64,000 nucleotides of DNA from [Clostridium] aminophilum DSM 10710 (GCF_000711825.1 NZ_KL543982.1:92426-156425); one strand, 5' to 3'. Positions 30,326 through 39,621 are shown, counted from the stretch's first letter. Notes: a model not told the origin generated them from the letters alone. Translations and numbers: made by a program.

Positions 30326-30438
30326 AAAACTTCTACGTCGCTTGTATTAAATTGACATCAACATACCATAACATCCGGTTCATGTCAAATATAATTTCAT
30401 GTCTCTGTCGGCACTCACCGTATCTGACGTCAGGGAAG

Positions 30439-30460
30439 GTTTGAAAGTTTACTTTCAAAC
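30439..30460 (+). promoter_or_regulatory. Perfect palindromic operator before the MATE-ATPase fusion gene
   Basis: GTTTGAAAGT-TT-ACTTTCAAAC is a perfect 22-bp palindrome that covers the expected -35 zone of the TATAAT at 30480-30485. Size and position fit a dimeric repressor such as a MarR or TetR family protein. No such regulator gene is in the window. Confidence 0.65.
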
Positions 30461-30479
30461 TTTCGCCTGCGGAATCTGG

Positions 30480-30485
30480 TATAAT
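30480..30485 (+). promoter_or_regulatory. -10 box of the MATE-ATPase fusion gene
   Basis: A perfect TATAAT preceded by TGG. The -35 region is poor and occupied by the palindrome at 30439-30460. It lies 57 nt before the first possible start codon. Confidence 0.55.
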
Positions 30486-30541
30486 AAACAGAGAGCATTC
30501 TTGAGAGTTAACAAATCTTGGTTTCCTGTCGATGAATTACA

Positions 30542-32323
30542 GTGATCGAACAACACAATTTTTGTCAGGCAGTTTTATTAAAACAGGATATGTATCATAC
30601 AAACGAAAATCAACTCACTAAATTTAAGCGATTGGGAGATCTTTCCCTTTTTAAGTTCATTGAATATCTGCCATCCATGGTTTTATCCAATATATCTGCG
30701 TTACTTATGGTGACGGTAAACGGGCTGGTGGTCGGCAATTTTTTAGGAAATGATGCTCTTGCGGCTGTCACGGTTTTTGCCCCCCTGATCTTAATCGTCG
30801 GGGCCTTTTCGGTAATGGTTTCCTATGGAATCGGAATAAGTCTGTCAACATCGATCGGCAGTAATGAAGTCACACAGATTCACCAGGTCAAGACCGCATC
30901 CTTCTGGCTGATCATCTGCTGTTCTGTTTTTGCGGCCATTTTCCAGATACCGCTTTTCTGGATTCTTCTGAAAGCATACCGGCTTCCGGACTCAATTTAT
31001 GCTCTGTCATGGCAGTATGCATTCGGAGCCATGCTTTCGACTCCGTTAAGCATGATTTCAACAATCGGTTCCAATATGCTGCAGATTTCCGGCAACCCCA
31101 AAATACTGACCAGACTTACTGTCCTGGAGGGATTCGTCAATCTTCTTCTTAATCTTTTGTTTGTCGGCTTACTGCACACGGGAATAGCAGGCGCAAGTCT
31201 GGGAACAGCCTGTGCCAACTTCATCAGGGCCGGTGCAACTCTGATTTGTCTGCTGCGATATACCGATATGATTTGCTGTCGGCGATGCAGCTATGGTTTT
31301 GCAGAATATATCCGAATCCTGAAACTGGGCGTACCCAATGCAGTATCTTCACTTTTGAATGCATTTCAGGATTACCTGTTTATGCAGATTTTGATTTTGG
31401 TTTTCGGAAAAAATGCTGGGACGATCGATGCCATCTGCACATTCAGTTTTTCCGTTTTAAATGGCCTGACTATGGGAATCCTTGACGCACTGCGGCCGAT
31501 CGCAGGACTTCTTAGCGGTGCCGGTGACCGGGATGGATTGAAGATTTTAATGCGTCAGACTGCGCAATTCATTGCCGGAATAATCGGTGCGATCACGTTG
31601 GCAAATGAACTTTTTCCGGGTTTTCTGTTTACACTTCACGGAATCAAAGATATTCCTCCGGGCGGTATCGCTTCTTTTCGTATTTTTTCATTGTATCTGC
31701 TGCCATATGCGTTTGCCAACTTTTTCCTTCTTTTTCTTGTAACCAGAAAGGATGTTGAGTATACCACAAAAATAACCGTAATAAGTAACATTTTTCAGCC
31801 CCTCGTTGGTCTTCTCATCATGAAAGTATGCAGCGCACCATGGGTATATCTGTCATATAGCATAACCGCCGTTTTGCTGCTCATTCCTTATATGCTTCGT
31901 TATCGCTGTTTATCCGAACGGGAAAAGCGTGAAGCGGAAACCTGCAGGGACACTGTCCTTTATATGAGTGTGAAACCTCACGAGGCTGTGGAGGCGTCCC
32001 GTGCGATCCGAGAATTTGCCGATGAACAGAGAATCCATAAAAAAATCGCGTACCGGATTGCATTGTGTATGGAAGAAATGGTTGCTTATGTGGAATATGT
32101 CAACAAAAAAAATATTGCCGCCCAGATCATCATCCGGTTCAAAGAAAGCGGGGATGCGACCTTTGCCATCATGGACAATGGAAAATGTATCGCATACCAA
32201 ATGGAAGAAGATCGTGAAAAGGGGCTGAGCACCAATAATTATGTACTCATGCAGCGTTTGGCGAAAGATGTGAAATATCAATATGTGCTGAATATGAACT
32301 ATACCATTCTGGAATTCGCTTAA
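30542..32323 (+). CDS. MATE family transporter fused to an RsbW-like ATP-binding domain
   Basis: A 593-residue protein. Residues about 20-460 form a 12-helix MATE transporter (SALLMVTVNGLVVGNFLGNDALAAVTVFAPL). After a basic linker near 465, residues about 475-593 resemble the anti-sigma-factor kinase fold (HATPase_c_2): KPHEAVEASRAIREFADEQ, ALCMEEMVAYVEYV and IMDNGKC. Two nucleotide-binding positions look altered: Tyr replaces the usual Asn after EEMVA, and DNG is not followed by the normal Gly-rich lid. ATP binding is therefore uncertain. The first start is a GTG at 30542; the ATG at 30590 is an alternative, and neither has a strong ribosome binding site. Codons are visibly more AT-rich than in neighbouring genes, which hints at transfer. 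Confidence 0.82.
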   Translation: MIEQHNFCQAVLLKQDMYHTNENQLTKFKRLGDLSLFKFIEYLPSMVLSNISALLMVTVNGLVVGNFLGNDALAAVTVFAPLILIVGAFSVMVSYGIGISLSTSIGSNEVTQIHQVKTASFWLIICCSVFAAIFQIPLFWILLKAYRLPDSIYALSWQYAFGAMLSTPLSMISTIGSNMLQISGNPKILTRLTVLEGFVNLLLNLLFVGLLHTGIAGASLGTACANFIRAGATLICLLRYTDMICCRRCSYGFAEYIRILKLGVPNAVSSLLNAFQDYLFMQILILVFGKNAGTIDAICTFSFSVLNGLTMGILDALRPIAGLLSGAGDRDGLKILMRQTAQFIAGIIGAITLANELFPGFLFTLHGIKDIPPGGIASFRIFSLYLLPYAFANFFLLFLVTRKDVEYTTKITVISNIFQPLVGLLIMKVCSAPWVYLSYSITAVLLLIPYMLRYRCLSEREKREAETCRDTVLYMSVKPHEAVEASRAIREFADEQRIHKKIAYRIALCMEEMVAYVEYVNKKNIAAQIIIRFKESGDATFAIMDNGKCIAYQMEEDREKGLSTNNYVLMQRLAKDVKYQYVLNMNYTILEFA

Positions 32324-32518
32324 ACACACGGTATGATCTGCAAAGACGATACTGATTTTGGCAAATGTCTTCCTATGACTTTGCATGGACATCCAGCAGT
32401 TATCGTGCGCTGAAGCCACCCGCAATCGCGGCACAATTTGATCTCAATCAAGGAAATAATCCGGAATTAATTCAAAATAAAGGATGTGCATTCCGTCACA
32501 GAAACTGTCGGCCATCAC

Positions 32519-32546
32519 TTGCATTCAGCAAAAAAAGACTTATACT
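32519..32546 (+). promoter_or_regulatory. Candidate purC promoter
   Basis: TTGCAT (32519-32524) and TATACT (32541-32546) with a 16-bp spacer, 58 nt before the purC ATG. No purine riboswitch was recognised in the 280-bp gap. Confidence 0.5.
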
Positions 32547-32603
32547 GAAACTGTTATCTGCGAAAAACGGCTCAGTCTAAGGCTGCTATCTAAGGAGAAA
32601 TGT

Positions 32604-33473
32604 ATGAAGGAATTCAAACCGTTCAAGGAAGGCAAAGTAAGAGAGATCTATGATATTGATGACGCGCTCGTTATGGTTGCAACCGACCGTATCTCTGCAT
32701 TCGATGTCATTCTGAAGAACAAGGTTGTCGGAAAGGGCAAAGTACTGACCCAGATGTCCCGCTTCTGGTTCGATCTCACAAAGGACATTCTTCCGAACCA
32801 CATGAAGAGTGTTGATACAAAGGATATGCCGGAATTTTTCCAGCAGCCTCAGTTTGACGGAAACAGCATGCTCTGCCGGAAACTGAATATGATTCCGATC
32901 GAGTGCATCGTTCGCGGATACATCACCGGAAGCGGTTGGGAGAGCTACAAAAAAGACGGAACGGTCTGCGGAATCCGCCTTCCGGAAGGTCTGAAAGAAT
33001 GCGACAAGCTTCCGGAACCGATCTACACCCCGTCCACCAAGGCCGAGATCGGTGATCACGACGAAAACATCAGCTATGAGCAGTCCATCTCCGTGCTGGA
33101 GAAGGCATACCCGGGTCACGGTGAGGAATACGCCGCAAAGATCCGCGACTGCACCATCGCTCTTTATAGAAAATGCGCCGATTACGCCCTCTCCAAAGGC
33201 ATCATCATCGCCGATACCAAGTTTGAGTTCGGCCTGGACGAGAACGGAAATGTCGTCCTCGGCGACGAGATGCTCACCCCGGACAGCAGCCGCTTCTGGC
33301 CGCTGGAAGGCTACGAGGCAGGCCATTCCCAGCCGTCCTTCGACAAACAGTTCGTCCGCGACTGGCTGAAGGCAAATCCGGACAGCAACTACGATCTTCC
33401 GCAGGAGATCATTGACAAGACCATCGCAAAGTACAAAGAGGCCTATAAGCTTCTGACCGGAAAAGATCTGTAA
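32604..33473 (+). CDS. purC: Phosphoribosylaminoimidazole-succinocarboxamide synthase
   Basis: Catalyses ATP-dependent joining of CAIR and aspartate to SAICAR in purine synthesis. The 289-residue form resembles the longer, yeast Ade1-like type rather than the ~235-residue bacterial form. Visible motifs are EGKVREIYDIDDALVMVATDRISAFDV at the N-terminus, ECIVRGYITGSGW, IIIADTKFEFG and DEMLTPDSSRFW. Start set at the ATG at 32604 behind AAGGAG. No other de novo purine gene is adjacent, so it is a stand-alone unit. Confidence 0.97.
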   Translation: MKEFKPFKEGKVREIYDIDDALVMVATDRISAFDVILKNKVVGKGKVLTQMSRFWFDLTKDILPNHMKSVDTKDMPEFFQQPQFDGNSMLCRKLNMIPIECIVRGYITGSGWESYKKDGTVCGIRLPEGLKECDKLPEPIYTPSTKAEIGDHDENISYEQSISVLEKAYPGHGEEYAAKIRDCTIALYRKCADYALSKGIIIADTKFEFGLDENGNVVLGDEMLTPDSSRFWPLEGYEAGHSQPSFDKQFVRDWLKANPDSNYDLPQEIIDKTIAKYKEAYKLLTGKDL

Positions 33474-33565
33474 GAACGAGACGAAACACGCTTCGCGGGT
33501 TTCGCTCGTTATCGCGGCAGTTGCCAAGGCCTTGTGCAAGCACAGGCTTTGGCTCGTTGATCGCG
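33474..33565 (-). repeat. Full copy of dispersed hairpin repeat (family A) at the purC 3' end
   Basis: Starts at the first base after the purC stop. The AACGAG-CGAAAC / GTTTCG-CTCGTT hairpin (33475-33511) is followed by CGCGGCAGTTGCCAAGGCCT. In reverse complement the whole segment aligns with 9461-9552. Confidence 0.7.
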
Positions 33566-33569
33566 CAAT

Positions 33570-33616
33570 AAAAAAATCCGCTGGACTCCGAATCCGGAAT
33601 CCGGCGGACTTTTTTT
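33570..33616. terminator. Bidirectional terminator between purC and the zinc-ribbon gene
   Basis: The arms AAAAAAATCCGC and GCGGACTTTTTTT enclose an inner GGA-TCCG / CGGA-TCC stem. A-run and T-run flanks suit both convergent transcripts. Confidence 0.88.
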
Positions 33617-33636
33617 ACGCGGCTGACCTGCCCCGT

Positions 33637-35118
33637 TCAGAAATCATCCCGAAAATCCACTCGATGCGCATACCACAGCGCATCGATCGCAACGCCTTCC
33701 TTCCACTCTCTCTGTTTCCGGATCATTTCCTCACGCATACTGAGATTCGCGCTGATGCCGATCATCACGGTCAAAAGCGCCGCCGCCCAGACATAATTGG
33801 CCCGGATCGACAGAAACTCGAGAATCAGAAACATAATCATCAGAAGCATCGATACCGCAAAGGTCGTCCAAAGAACCCAGCGGCAATACCGTTCCATCCG
33901 TCTTTCACTCATCGGTTCCAGCACTGCGGCTCTTCCGGTCTGTCCGTTCATCACAAACCATACCTTCCGTTTCCCCTGCGGGGCAACTGTAAAATACACC
34001 GGAAGATACGCTCTCTCAAAATCCATATTGGTTGTGTGGAGCCGTGAACTGCGCGCCGTCATCCCGTCCGGTTCTTCCTGGTCCAGCACAAATGCCGATC
34101 TGGCCGCGCTCTCCATCTTTGAGCGGATCCGTCCGCTCATCTCCCGAATCGTCTCGGTTGCCACCGAAGCCGGATGTTCAAACAGGTGCTCGGTGCGGAA
34201 CCGCTCTTTACAGCGGCTGTCAAACGGGCCGATGGTGTCGATCATTGTATCCGGAAGTTCATTCAGCGCATCCTGCGGAACGCCCCTGAGAGTCACGCCG
34301 CCGAACCGGTTCAGTTTCACCGGCATCTCATGCGTCCCCCTGTAGTTCCGGTGATACTCCACTCTGCCGCTGACGTCGCCGCTGCACAGATAGAACGGAA
34401 TGTACATACCGTAAATGTTGCGCTCCATACGCGTCGGCGATTTGGACGTCCGGATCAGTCCCTGACGCTCCATTCTCCGAAACGCTTCCACTGCGTCCTC
34501 TCTTGTCTTCCGGAACGGAACAATATAGGACGCCCAGTTTTCCGCGCGTTTCTTCGGTTCCACTTCCATCAGTCCGTTGCAGAACGGGCATAGAAACCCT
34601 TTAAAATCCTTTGCTCCCAGCATTCTGGATCCGCACCGGCCGCACTCCCATACCGCGATTCCGTCATCGGGCATTTCTCCCGACCGTTCATTGAAAATTC
34701 GATCCGGCCGCTCATCGGACATTCTTTCCGGCTGTTCCTCGGACATTCCATCCGGCCGCTCATCCCGGTCCGGTTCCTCGGCTGCCGCTTCCGGTATCTC
34801 CCCCGGCGGAAGTTCCGATTCCCGATCCCCTGCTGAATGGCCGGCGTTACGCTCCGAATCCATATATTCTTCTTCCCCGAACCCCGGCTCGTTAGACTGT
34901 TCCGACAGTTCTTCCGCCTCGGCATAGGACATTTTTTCAAAAGCGATTCCTTCGGCCAATGTCCCCTGCGCATCTCCTCTTATGCGCTCCGCCAGAACAT
35001 CCTCATAATCATTCAGCCCGTCATAGACCGCCGCTCTCGCATGCTTCCTGTAATCCAGTGTAAGCGCCGATCTTGGCTTGTCCGCCGATCCTGTATCTGT
35101 CTTGTTCTCTGAACTCAT
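33637..35118 (-). CDS. Zinc-ribbon membrane protein of unknown function
   Basis: A 493-residue protein not assigned to a known function. The first ~150 residues are acidic and low in complexity and include four 8-residue tandem repeats of the type RPDGMSEE. A zinc ribbon with two CxxC pairs (CGRCG and CPFCN, about residues 160-180) follows, then a beta-rich middle region, and two membrane helices near 415-455 (TFAVSMLLMIMFLILEFLSI; YVWAAALLTVMIGISANL). It lies 24 nt after a lipoprotein gene in the same orientation. The layout resembles zinc-ribbon plus membrane-anchor proteins seen in Clostridia. Confidence 0.7.
   Translation of the reverse strand: MSSENKTDTGSADKPRSALTLDYRKHARAAVYDGLNDYEDVLAERIRGDAQGTLAEGIAFEKMSYAEAEELSEQSNEPGFGEEEYMDSERNAGHSAGDRESELPPGEIPEAAAEEPDRDERPDGMSEEQPERMSDERPDRIFNERSGEMPDDGIAVWECGRCGSRMLGAKDFKGFLCPFCNGLMEVEPKKRAENWASYIVPFRKTREDAVEAFRRMERQGLIRTSKSPTRMERNIYGMYIPFYLCSGDVSGRVEYHRNYRGTHEMPVKLNRFGGVTLRGVPQDALNELPDTMIDTIGPFDSRCKERFRTEHLFEHPASVATETIREMSGRIRSKMESAARSAFVLDQEEPDGMTARSSRLHTTNMDFERAYLPVYFTVAPQGKRKVWFVMNGQTGRAAVLEPMSERRMERYCRWVLWTTFAVSMLLMIMFLILEFLSIRANYVWAAALLTVMIGISANLSMREEMIRKQREWKEGVAIDALWYAHRVDFRDDF
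34680..34775 (-). repeat. Four in-frame 24-bp tandem repeats
   Basis: Units at 34680, 34704, 34728 and 34752, each starting CCGGCCG, CCGGCTG or CCGACCG on the plus strand, encode RPDGMSEE-like octapeptides in the N-terminal part of the zinc-ribbon membrane protein. Confidence 0.75.
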
Positions 35119-35142
35119 GTTTCTCAGATTCCACTTCTATTG

Positions 35143-35751
35143 TTATTTCTGCTGGCCGGTCCCCTCAAAGATCGCATTGAAGAGATGATCCACATCATCC
35201 TTCGTCCATGTGATCTCTCCGGTATAACCCGCATCGGCCAAAAGGCTCTTTCCGCCTTCTCCTGCCGTCTCTTTCGCGCTGTCATAGATACGCTGCACCG
35301 CGATTGCAAATGATTTCCTGTCCGCGGTCGCGTTGGTAAATTTCTCCGTCTCGCGCATGATACTGTCGCCCGACGGCTTCGTCTTCACATACCATTCCAT
35401 CAGAGATGCCGCACGGGACGCTGCTCTCAGCGAGATTCCCGCCGCTCCCTCGGCATAATTCTCCCGGATATCGCTCAGAATCTCCGTCAGCTTTCCGCCG
35501 CCTTCCGGCACCTGCTCCGCCACCGAGCTCGCCACCGTCTCCTGCGCGTCCTGCGTCGTGGTTTCCGCCGGAACAAGCTCCGTGCTCTCTTTTGCCTCCG
35601 CCTCAGTGGTCTCTGCCGCCGATGCGGTATCCGCCTTGCTTCCGCAGGCAGTTCCGGCCGCCGCAAGCACGACGAACGCCGATGCCAGCATCATATTTCT
35701 CAGAACGGGTCTGTGCTTTCTCATTTTATCAAAAAAATACATTCCTGCCAT
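35143..35751 (-). CDS. Predicted lipoprotein, function unknown
   Basis: A 202-residue secreted protein. An N-terminal basic region and hydrophobic stretch end in a lipobox-like AAAGTACGSK, so Cys near position 37 is the probable lipidation site. A Thr/Glu/Ala-rich linker of about 45 residues (TTEAEAKESTE) follows, then a helical domain with a Trp in WTKDDVDHLF. Start set at the ATG at 35751 behind AGGAGGAG. No known family was recognised. It lies between the GHMP kinase and the zinc-ribbon gene and may be part of the same transcript. Confidence 0.7.
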   Translation of the reverse strand: MAGMYFFDKMRKHRPVLRNMMLASAFVVLAAAGTACGSKADTASAAETTEAEAKESTELVPAETTTQDAQETVASSVAEQVPEGGGKLTEILSDIRENYAEGAAGISLRAASRAASLMEWYVKTKPSGDSIMRETEKFTNATADRKSFAIAVQRIYDSAKETAGEGGKSLLADAGYTGEITWTKDDVDHLFNAIFEGTGQQK

Positions 35752-35877
35752 GATTCTCCTCCTCTGACGTGCGCGGAAACCGCCGTGTGCCATTTCTCCT
35801 TTTCCATCCTAACACACAATGGTGAAGGAAACTTTAACGGAAACTTACGATTCGGCTAATCCGCAGGAAATTCTTCG

Positions 35878-36888
35878 TCAGTCTCTTCCGAGTGAGAGGT
35901 CATAGGTCTCCGGCGCGTAGTAGATCACGCGGGTTCCGCCGTCCTCAAAGGAAAACGGCACATACAGGAGATCCTTCATCGCTTCCATCACGGCTTCGCG
36001 GTGTTCCGGCGTGACATAGAACAGCACAAATCCGCCGCCGCCCGCGCCCAGAAGTTTTCCGCCGAGCGCTCCGGCCTCGAGGCCCTTCTGATAGATTCCG
36101 TCGATCGAATCCGTCGAAACCTTGCTTCCGGTCTGCCGCTTCAGTCTCCAGGTCACATCCAGAAGACGCCCGAACTCGTCGAGATCCGCATGGCGGTCCT
36201 CCAGCACATGCTCCGCCTCATCCACCAGACGGTACATTTCGAGAAGCTGCGCTGTCTTGTCGCCGCTTGTGATATGATTGGTCTTCTGCACTTCCGAGGA
36301 AAGGCGCGTGAATCCGGTAAAGAACAGCATCAGATTCTCGTTGAGCTGCCGCTTTCTCTCCGGGGAAATGATGACCGGCTTCACTTCATACCGGTCCCCG
36401 GAAAAGTTGATGCGGTTCAGACCGCCGAAGCTTGCCGCAATCTGATCCTGCCATCCGCCGGCTTCCCGGCAGAGTTCCCGTTCCAGATAAATGGCGTCGT
36501 CCGACAGTTTCTTCTTGTCCGCATATTTTCCCTTCAGCGCGTAAAACGCGTTCAGCATGCCGACCGCGAACGAACTGCTGGTCCCGAGTCCGCTTCTCGC
36601 CGGAAGATCCGCCTCATAGGTCAGACGGATCTCATGCATGTCCAGCATCTTCATCGCATTCCGAACGGCCGGATGATCGATCTCATCCACCGCTTTCACG
36701 CGCTCAATCCTCGAATAGGACAGCTCTGTCGTGTAGTCGAAGAAGCGCGGAAGATGCCGCACATTCACATAACAGTATTTGTCAAATGTCGTCGACAGCA
36801 CCGCGCCGCCGTGTTCCCGGAAAAACTCCGGTATATCGGTACCGCCGCCGAAAAACGACATTCGAAACGGCGTCTTGGTAATGATCAT
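35878..36888 (-). CDS. GHMP family sugar kinase (HddA-like)
   Basis: A 336-residue cytoplasmic kinase. The N-terminal SxGGGTD pattern (MSFFGGGTDIPEFF) and the ATP-binding motif PARSGLGTSSSFAVG near residue 100 are clear. The C-terminal KLLGAGGGGFVLFY is the third GHMP motif. Closest resemblance is to HddA-type heptose-7-phosphate kinases and related fucokinase-like enzymes. The usual partner heptose genes are not in the window, so the substrate is uncertain. Its ATG overlaps the ligase stop by 4 nt. Context is surface-polysaccharide synthesis. Confidence 0.85.
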   Translation of the reverse strand: MIITKTPFRMSFFGGGTDIPEFFREHGGAVLSTTFDKYCYVNVRHLPRFFDYTTELSYSRIERVKAVDEIDHPAVRNAMKMLDMHEIRLTYEADLPARSGLGTSSSFAVGMLNAFYALKGKYADKKKLSDDAIYLERELCREAGGWQDQIAASFGGLNRINFSGDRYEVKPVIISPERKRQLNENLMLFFTGFTRLSSEVQKTNHITSGDKTAQLLEMYRLVDEAEHVLEDRHADLDEFGRLLDVTWRLKRQTGSKVSTDSIDGIYQKGLEAGALGGKLLGAGGGGFVLFYVTPEHREAVMEAMKDLLYVPFSFEDGGTRVIYYAPETYDLSLGRD

Positions 36889-38627
36889 TCGGTTGTCTCC
36901 TCCTTATCCGGTTCCAGTGTTATTTCCGCTGCCGGCTCCGGTTTCTGTTCTGTCTCTTCCGGGTCTTTTCCTGCTGCCGGCTCGGTTTTCTGTTCTTCCG
37001 GTTCCGTCTGCGCCGCAGCCATGTCAGATGCGGCCGTACTCTTCTGTTCTTCCGTGTCCATCCGGCGGAAACCAAGTCCGACGGCAATCAGAAGCCACAG
37101 AATCGGGGCAACGATCGGAAGGTTGATATTGACGCTTGCCTGCGAAAGGTAAGCGATGCAGCCTGCGGCAATCGCAAAGATATACGGTCTTCTTCCCGCC
37201 GACTTCAGCATTTCAGCAATGGAACTCAGCATAAACGCGATATACGAAACGGTTCCGACAATGCCGATCGTCAGAAGAAGCTGAATGTACTCATTGTGCG
37301 CCGCATCGTAGTACTGTCTGGTATATTCGATGGTCTCTTCGCGATAGGCATACGTCACGATGCCAAATGTCTCCGGACCGTAACCGATCAGCTTTTTCAG
37401 AAACGGCAGCTGATGAAATACATGCATGCTGATCCTCCAGACGATACCCCGGTTCGTTCCCCAGGAATCGCTGAAAACCAGATACTGGGCAAACTTTGCA
37501 TACCGCTCCGCATGTCCCGCGAAATTGGCGTCATACAGGACAAAGCAGAATCCTGCCGCGCAGACCGCAATAAAGCCGCCCCAGAGGCGAACCATCCATT
37601 TCGGCATTTCCGGCGTCTTCGCCCGGTATGCGAAAAAGCAGGTGATGGCACAGATCACGGCCTCAAGCCAGAACAGTTTCTTCAGTCCTCCGCTCTTGAT
37701 CAGATGAACGATCAGACCGTCGATTATTCCGTGGTTTCTGACCGGAACGGTTTCGCTGATGTACCGCATCCACAGCACCGCGCCGAGAAAGGCGAGAATC
37801 ACCATGAGATAGCTGAACACACCCTTTTTCGTGCGGAAGGCCATAAACGGCAGAACCGCAAAGATCACACCGATGGAAATCCAGGCATTGTCGCTCTGTC
37901 CGGTAAAGAGAGCGGCAAACGCAAGAGTCAGAACCACAAAGTAAAAAAGCCTTTTCCACAGTTTTTCCGTCACGCAGAAAAGTCCGGCCGAAACCGCCAG
38001 CACAATGCCGACGTAAGCAGTGTAATTATTGACATTTCCGATGGATGATGTGAACAGACCGATCGCGGAATCCGCGATATACTGCGCCTTGAAGCGGAAA
38101 ATATCCATGTTGAAAAAGTCAGTCAGCCCCCAGATCATGACCGGAAGACTTCCCAGACAGAAGACGTCCAGAATCCACGGACCGCTCTTCCAGTTTTTCG
38201 CGATCAGAACCGTCGTGAGCGCATACAGGGAAAGCAGGAAAAGCCCCGTAAAGCGGCCTTCATTTCCCCAGAAAGACTCGTAGAGATAATCCGATGTCAC
38301 CGTTGAGAGAACAATGACAATGTAATACACCAGAAGAAGTTTCCATGGAAGTGCAAGTTCCCGGAACCATCCGGCAATCGCCGTTCCAAGCGGCTTCTTA
38401 CCGGAAGCAGTCCCGGCTTCCCTCTTTCTTTGCACCGCCATCAGGATCAGCGACACCGCGCTGAAGATTGCGGCGGATCCCCAATACAAAAGGTACCGGA
38501 AGGACATAATATCCGTATAATAGTGATTACACCAGAGCAGAAAGACAGTTGTCAGAAAAACCGCAAACACGGCCGTCACAGCCGCCAGCGGCTCCATCCG
38601 CCTCTCCTTTTTTGTTTCATTCAGCAT
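36885..38627 (-). CDS. O-antigen ligase/polymerase-like membrane protein
   Basis: A 580-residue polytopic membrane protein with about 12 helices and the Wzy_C (PF04932) pattern: a large extracytoplasmic loop near 395-435 carrying GYGPETFGIVTYAYREETIEY and then DAAHNEYIQLLLTIGIVG. Members join or polymerise glycans on the outer face of the membrane. The C-terminal ~60 residues are a low-complexity Glu/Pro/Ala tail (EPEEQKTEPAAGKDPEETEQ), probably disordered. Two starts are possible: 38627, and the ATG at 38597 (MEPLA) with AAAGGAG. It overlaps the GHMP kinase by 4 nt. Confidence 0.85.
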   Translation of the reverse strand: MLNETKKERRMEPLAAVTAVFAVFLTTVFLLWCNHYYTDIMSFRYLLYWGSAAIFSAVSLILMAVQRKREAGTASGKKPLGTAIAGWFRELALPWKLLLVYYIVIVLSTVTSDYLYESFWGNEGRFTGLFLLSLYALTTVLIAKNWKSGPWILDVFCLGSLPVMIWGLTDFFNMDIFRFKAQYIADSAIGLFTSSIGNVNNYTAYVGIVLAVSAGLFCVTEKLWKRLFYFVVLTLAFAALFTGQSDNAWISIGVIFAVLPFMAFRTKKGVFSYLMVILAFLGAVLWMRYISETVPVRNHGIIDGLIVHLIKSGGLKKLFWLEAVICAITCFFAYRAKTPEMPKWMVRLWGGFIAVCAAGFCFVLYDANFAGHAERYAKFAQYLVFSDSWGTNRGIVWRISMHVFHQLPFLKKLIGYGPETFGIVTYAYREETIEYTRQYYDAAHNEYIQLLLTIGIVGTVSYIAFMLSSIAEMLKSAGRRPYIFAIAAGCIAYLSQASVNINLPIVAPILWLLIAVGLGFRRMDTEEQKSTAASDMAAAQTEPEEQKTEPAAGKDPEETEQKPEPAAEITLEPDKEETTE

Positions 38628-38678
38628 TTCTTTATCCTCTTTGTTTCGTTCATTCTGTTTTGCCGGCCGGAATCCATG

Positions 38679-39587
38679 TCATTCCGCCTCTTCCGGCACG
38701 ATCATCCGGATCCGTTTCGGGCAGACCGAGATGTCGATTTCTTCCGGCGCTCCGCCGTACTCTCCGTCCAGCGTCCAGGCCGCGCCGTCCACAACTCTGA
38801 TGTGAAGGCGGTCCGTGCGGAACACCTTGACATAATCCCCGTCCATTTTTCCGGAGGCAAGCGCCGTCAGAATCTCACGGACATCCCCCAGAGAATCCGG
38901 GGCCTGAATCAGTGTCACCTCGAAGACCCCGTCGTCCATCTCCGACTTGCGGATTAACGGGGACGGTATCCCTGCGATTGACGTCGTATTGCTGATGGCG
39001 CCGTAAAGGTATTTCCCCTCCTCGCGTTCGCCGTCATGTTCAATCACCAGATGGCACCGCATGGCGATGGACTCCGGAAACGTGACAATACTCTGCAGAA
39101 GATACGCCGCATAACCCAGGACATTCTTGGATGCCTGATTGGTCTCGTAACTCACCTGCGTGAACGCCCCGAACGCGGCGACATAGTTGAAATACCGGTC
39201 GTTGAACCGGCCGATATCATAGGCAAATGTCGTTCCCGCCGACAGCGCCCGGCAGTATTCCTCGGGCTCGGCCGGAATTCCGAGGCTTCGCGCGAAATCA
39301 TTCGTGCTTCCCGTCGGAAGATACGCAATGGGCTCACGGATTCCCGCCTGAACCACACTGTTTACCACATGGTTGAGCGTTCCGTCGCCACCGACGCACA
39401 TGATGATGTCAAAGCGTCCCACGCACTGCTGAATGATCTTCTCCGACGTCATTCCTCTGTCCGGAACGATCGGATATGTCGTCACCTCAAAGCCGGCAAG
39501 TGTCAGTTCTTTCAGAATTTCAAACATCCGGTTCTTTGCCTGCCCCGTCCCGGAGCCTGCATTGAGCAGCAAAAGAACTTTTTTCAT
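38679..39587 (-). CDS. Diacylglycerol kinase family lipid kinase (YegS/DgkB-like)
   Basis: A 302-residue cytoplasmic lipid kinase. The N-terminal LLLNAGSGTGQAKN and the active-site GGDGTLNHVVNSV near residue 65 are diagnostic of the DAGK catalytic domain, and GSTNDFARSLG follows. Such enzymes recycle diacylglycerol released by envelope polymer synthesis. Start set at the ATG at 39587 behind AGGTG; a GTG three codons earlier is also possible. It lies between glf and the ligase-like gene on one strand, so a shared transcript is likely. Confidence 0.9.
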   Translation of the reverse strand: MKKVLLLLNAGSGTGQAKNRMFEILKELTLAGFEVTTYPIVPDRGMTSEKIIQQCVGRFDIIMCVGGDGTLNHVVNSVVQAGIREPIAYLPTGSTNDFARSLGIPAEPEEYCRALSAGTTFAYDIGRFNDRYFNYVAAFGAFTQVSYETNQASKNVLGYAAYLLQSIVTFPESIAMRCHLVIEHDGEREEGKYLYGAISNTTSIAGIPSPLIRKSEMDDGVFEVTLIQAPDSLGDVREILTALASGKMDGDYVKVFRTDRLHIRVVDGAAWTLDGEYGGAPEEIDISVCPKRIRMIVPEEAE

Positions 39588-39621
39588 ATCCGTCACCTGT
39601 TTCTTTCCGCGTTCCTTACGG

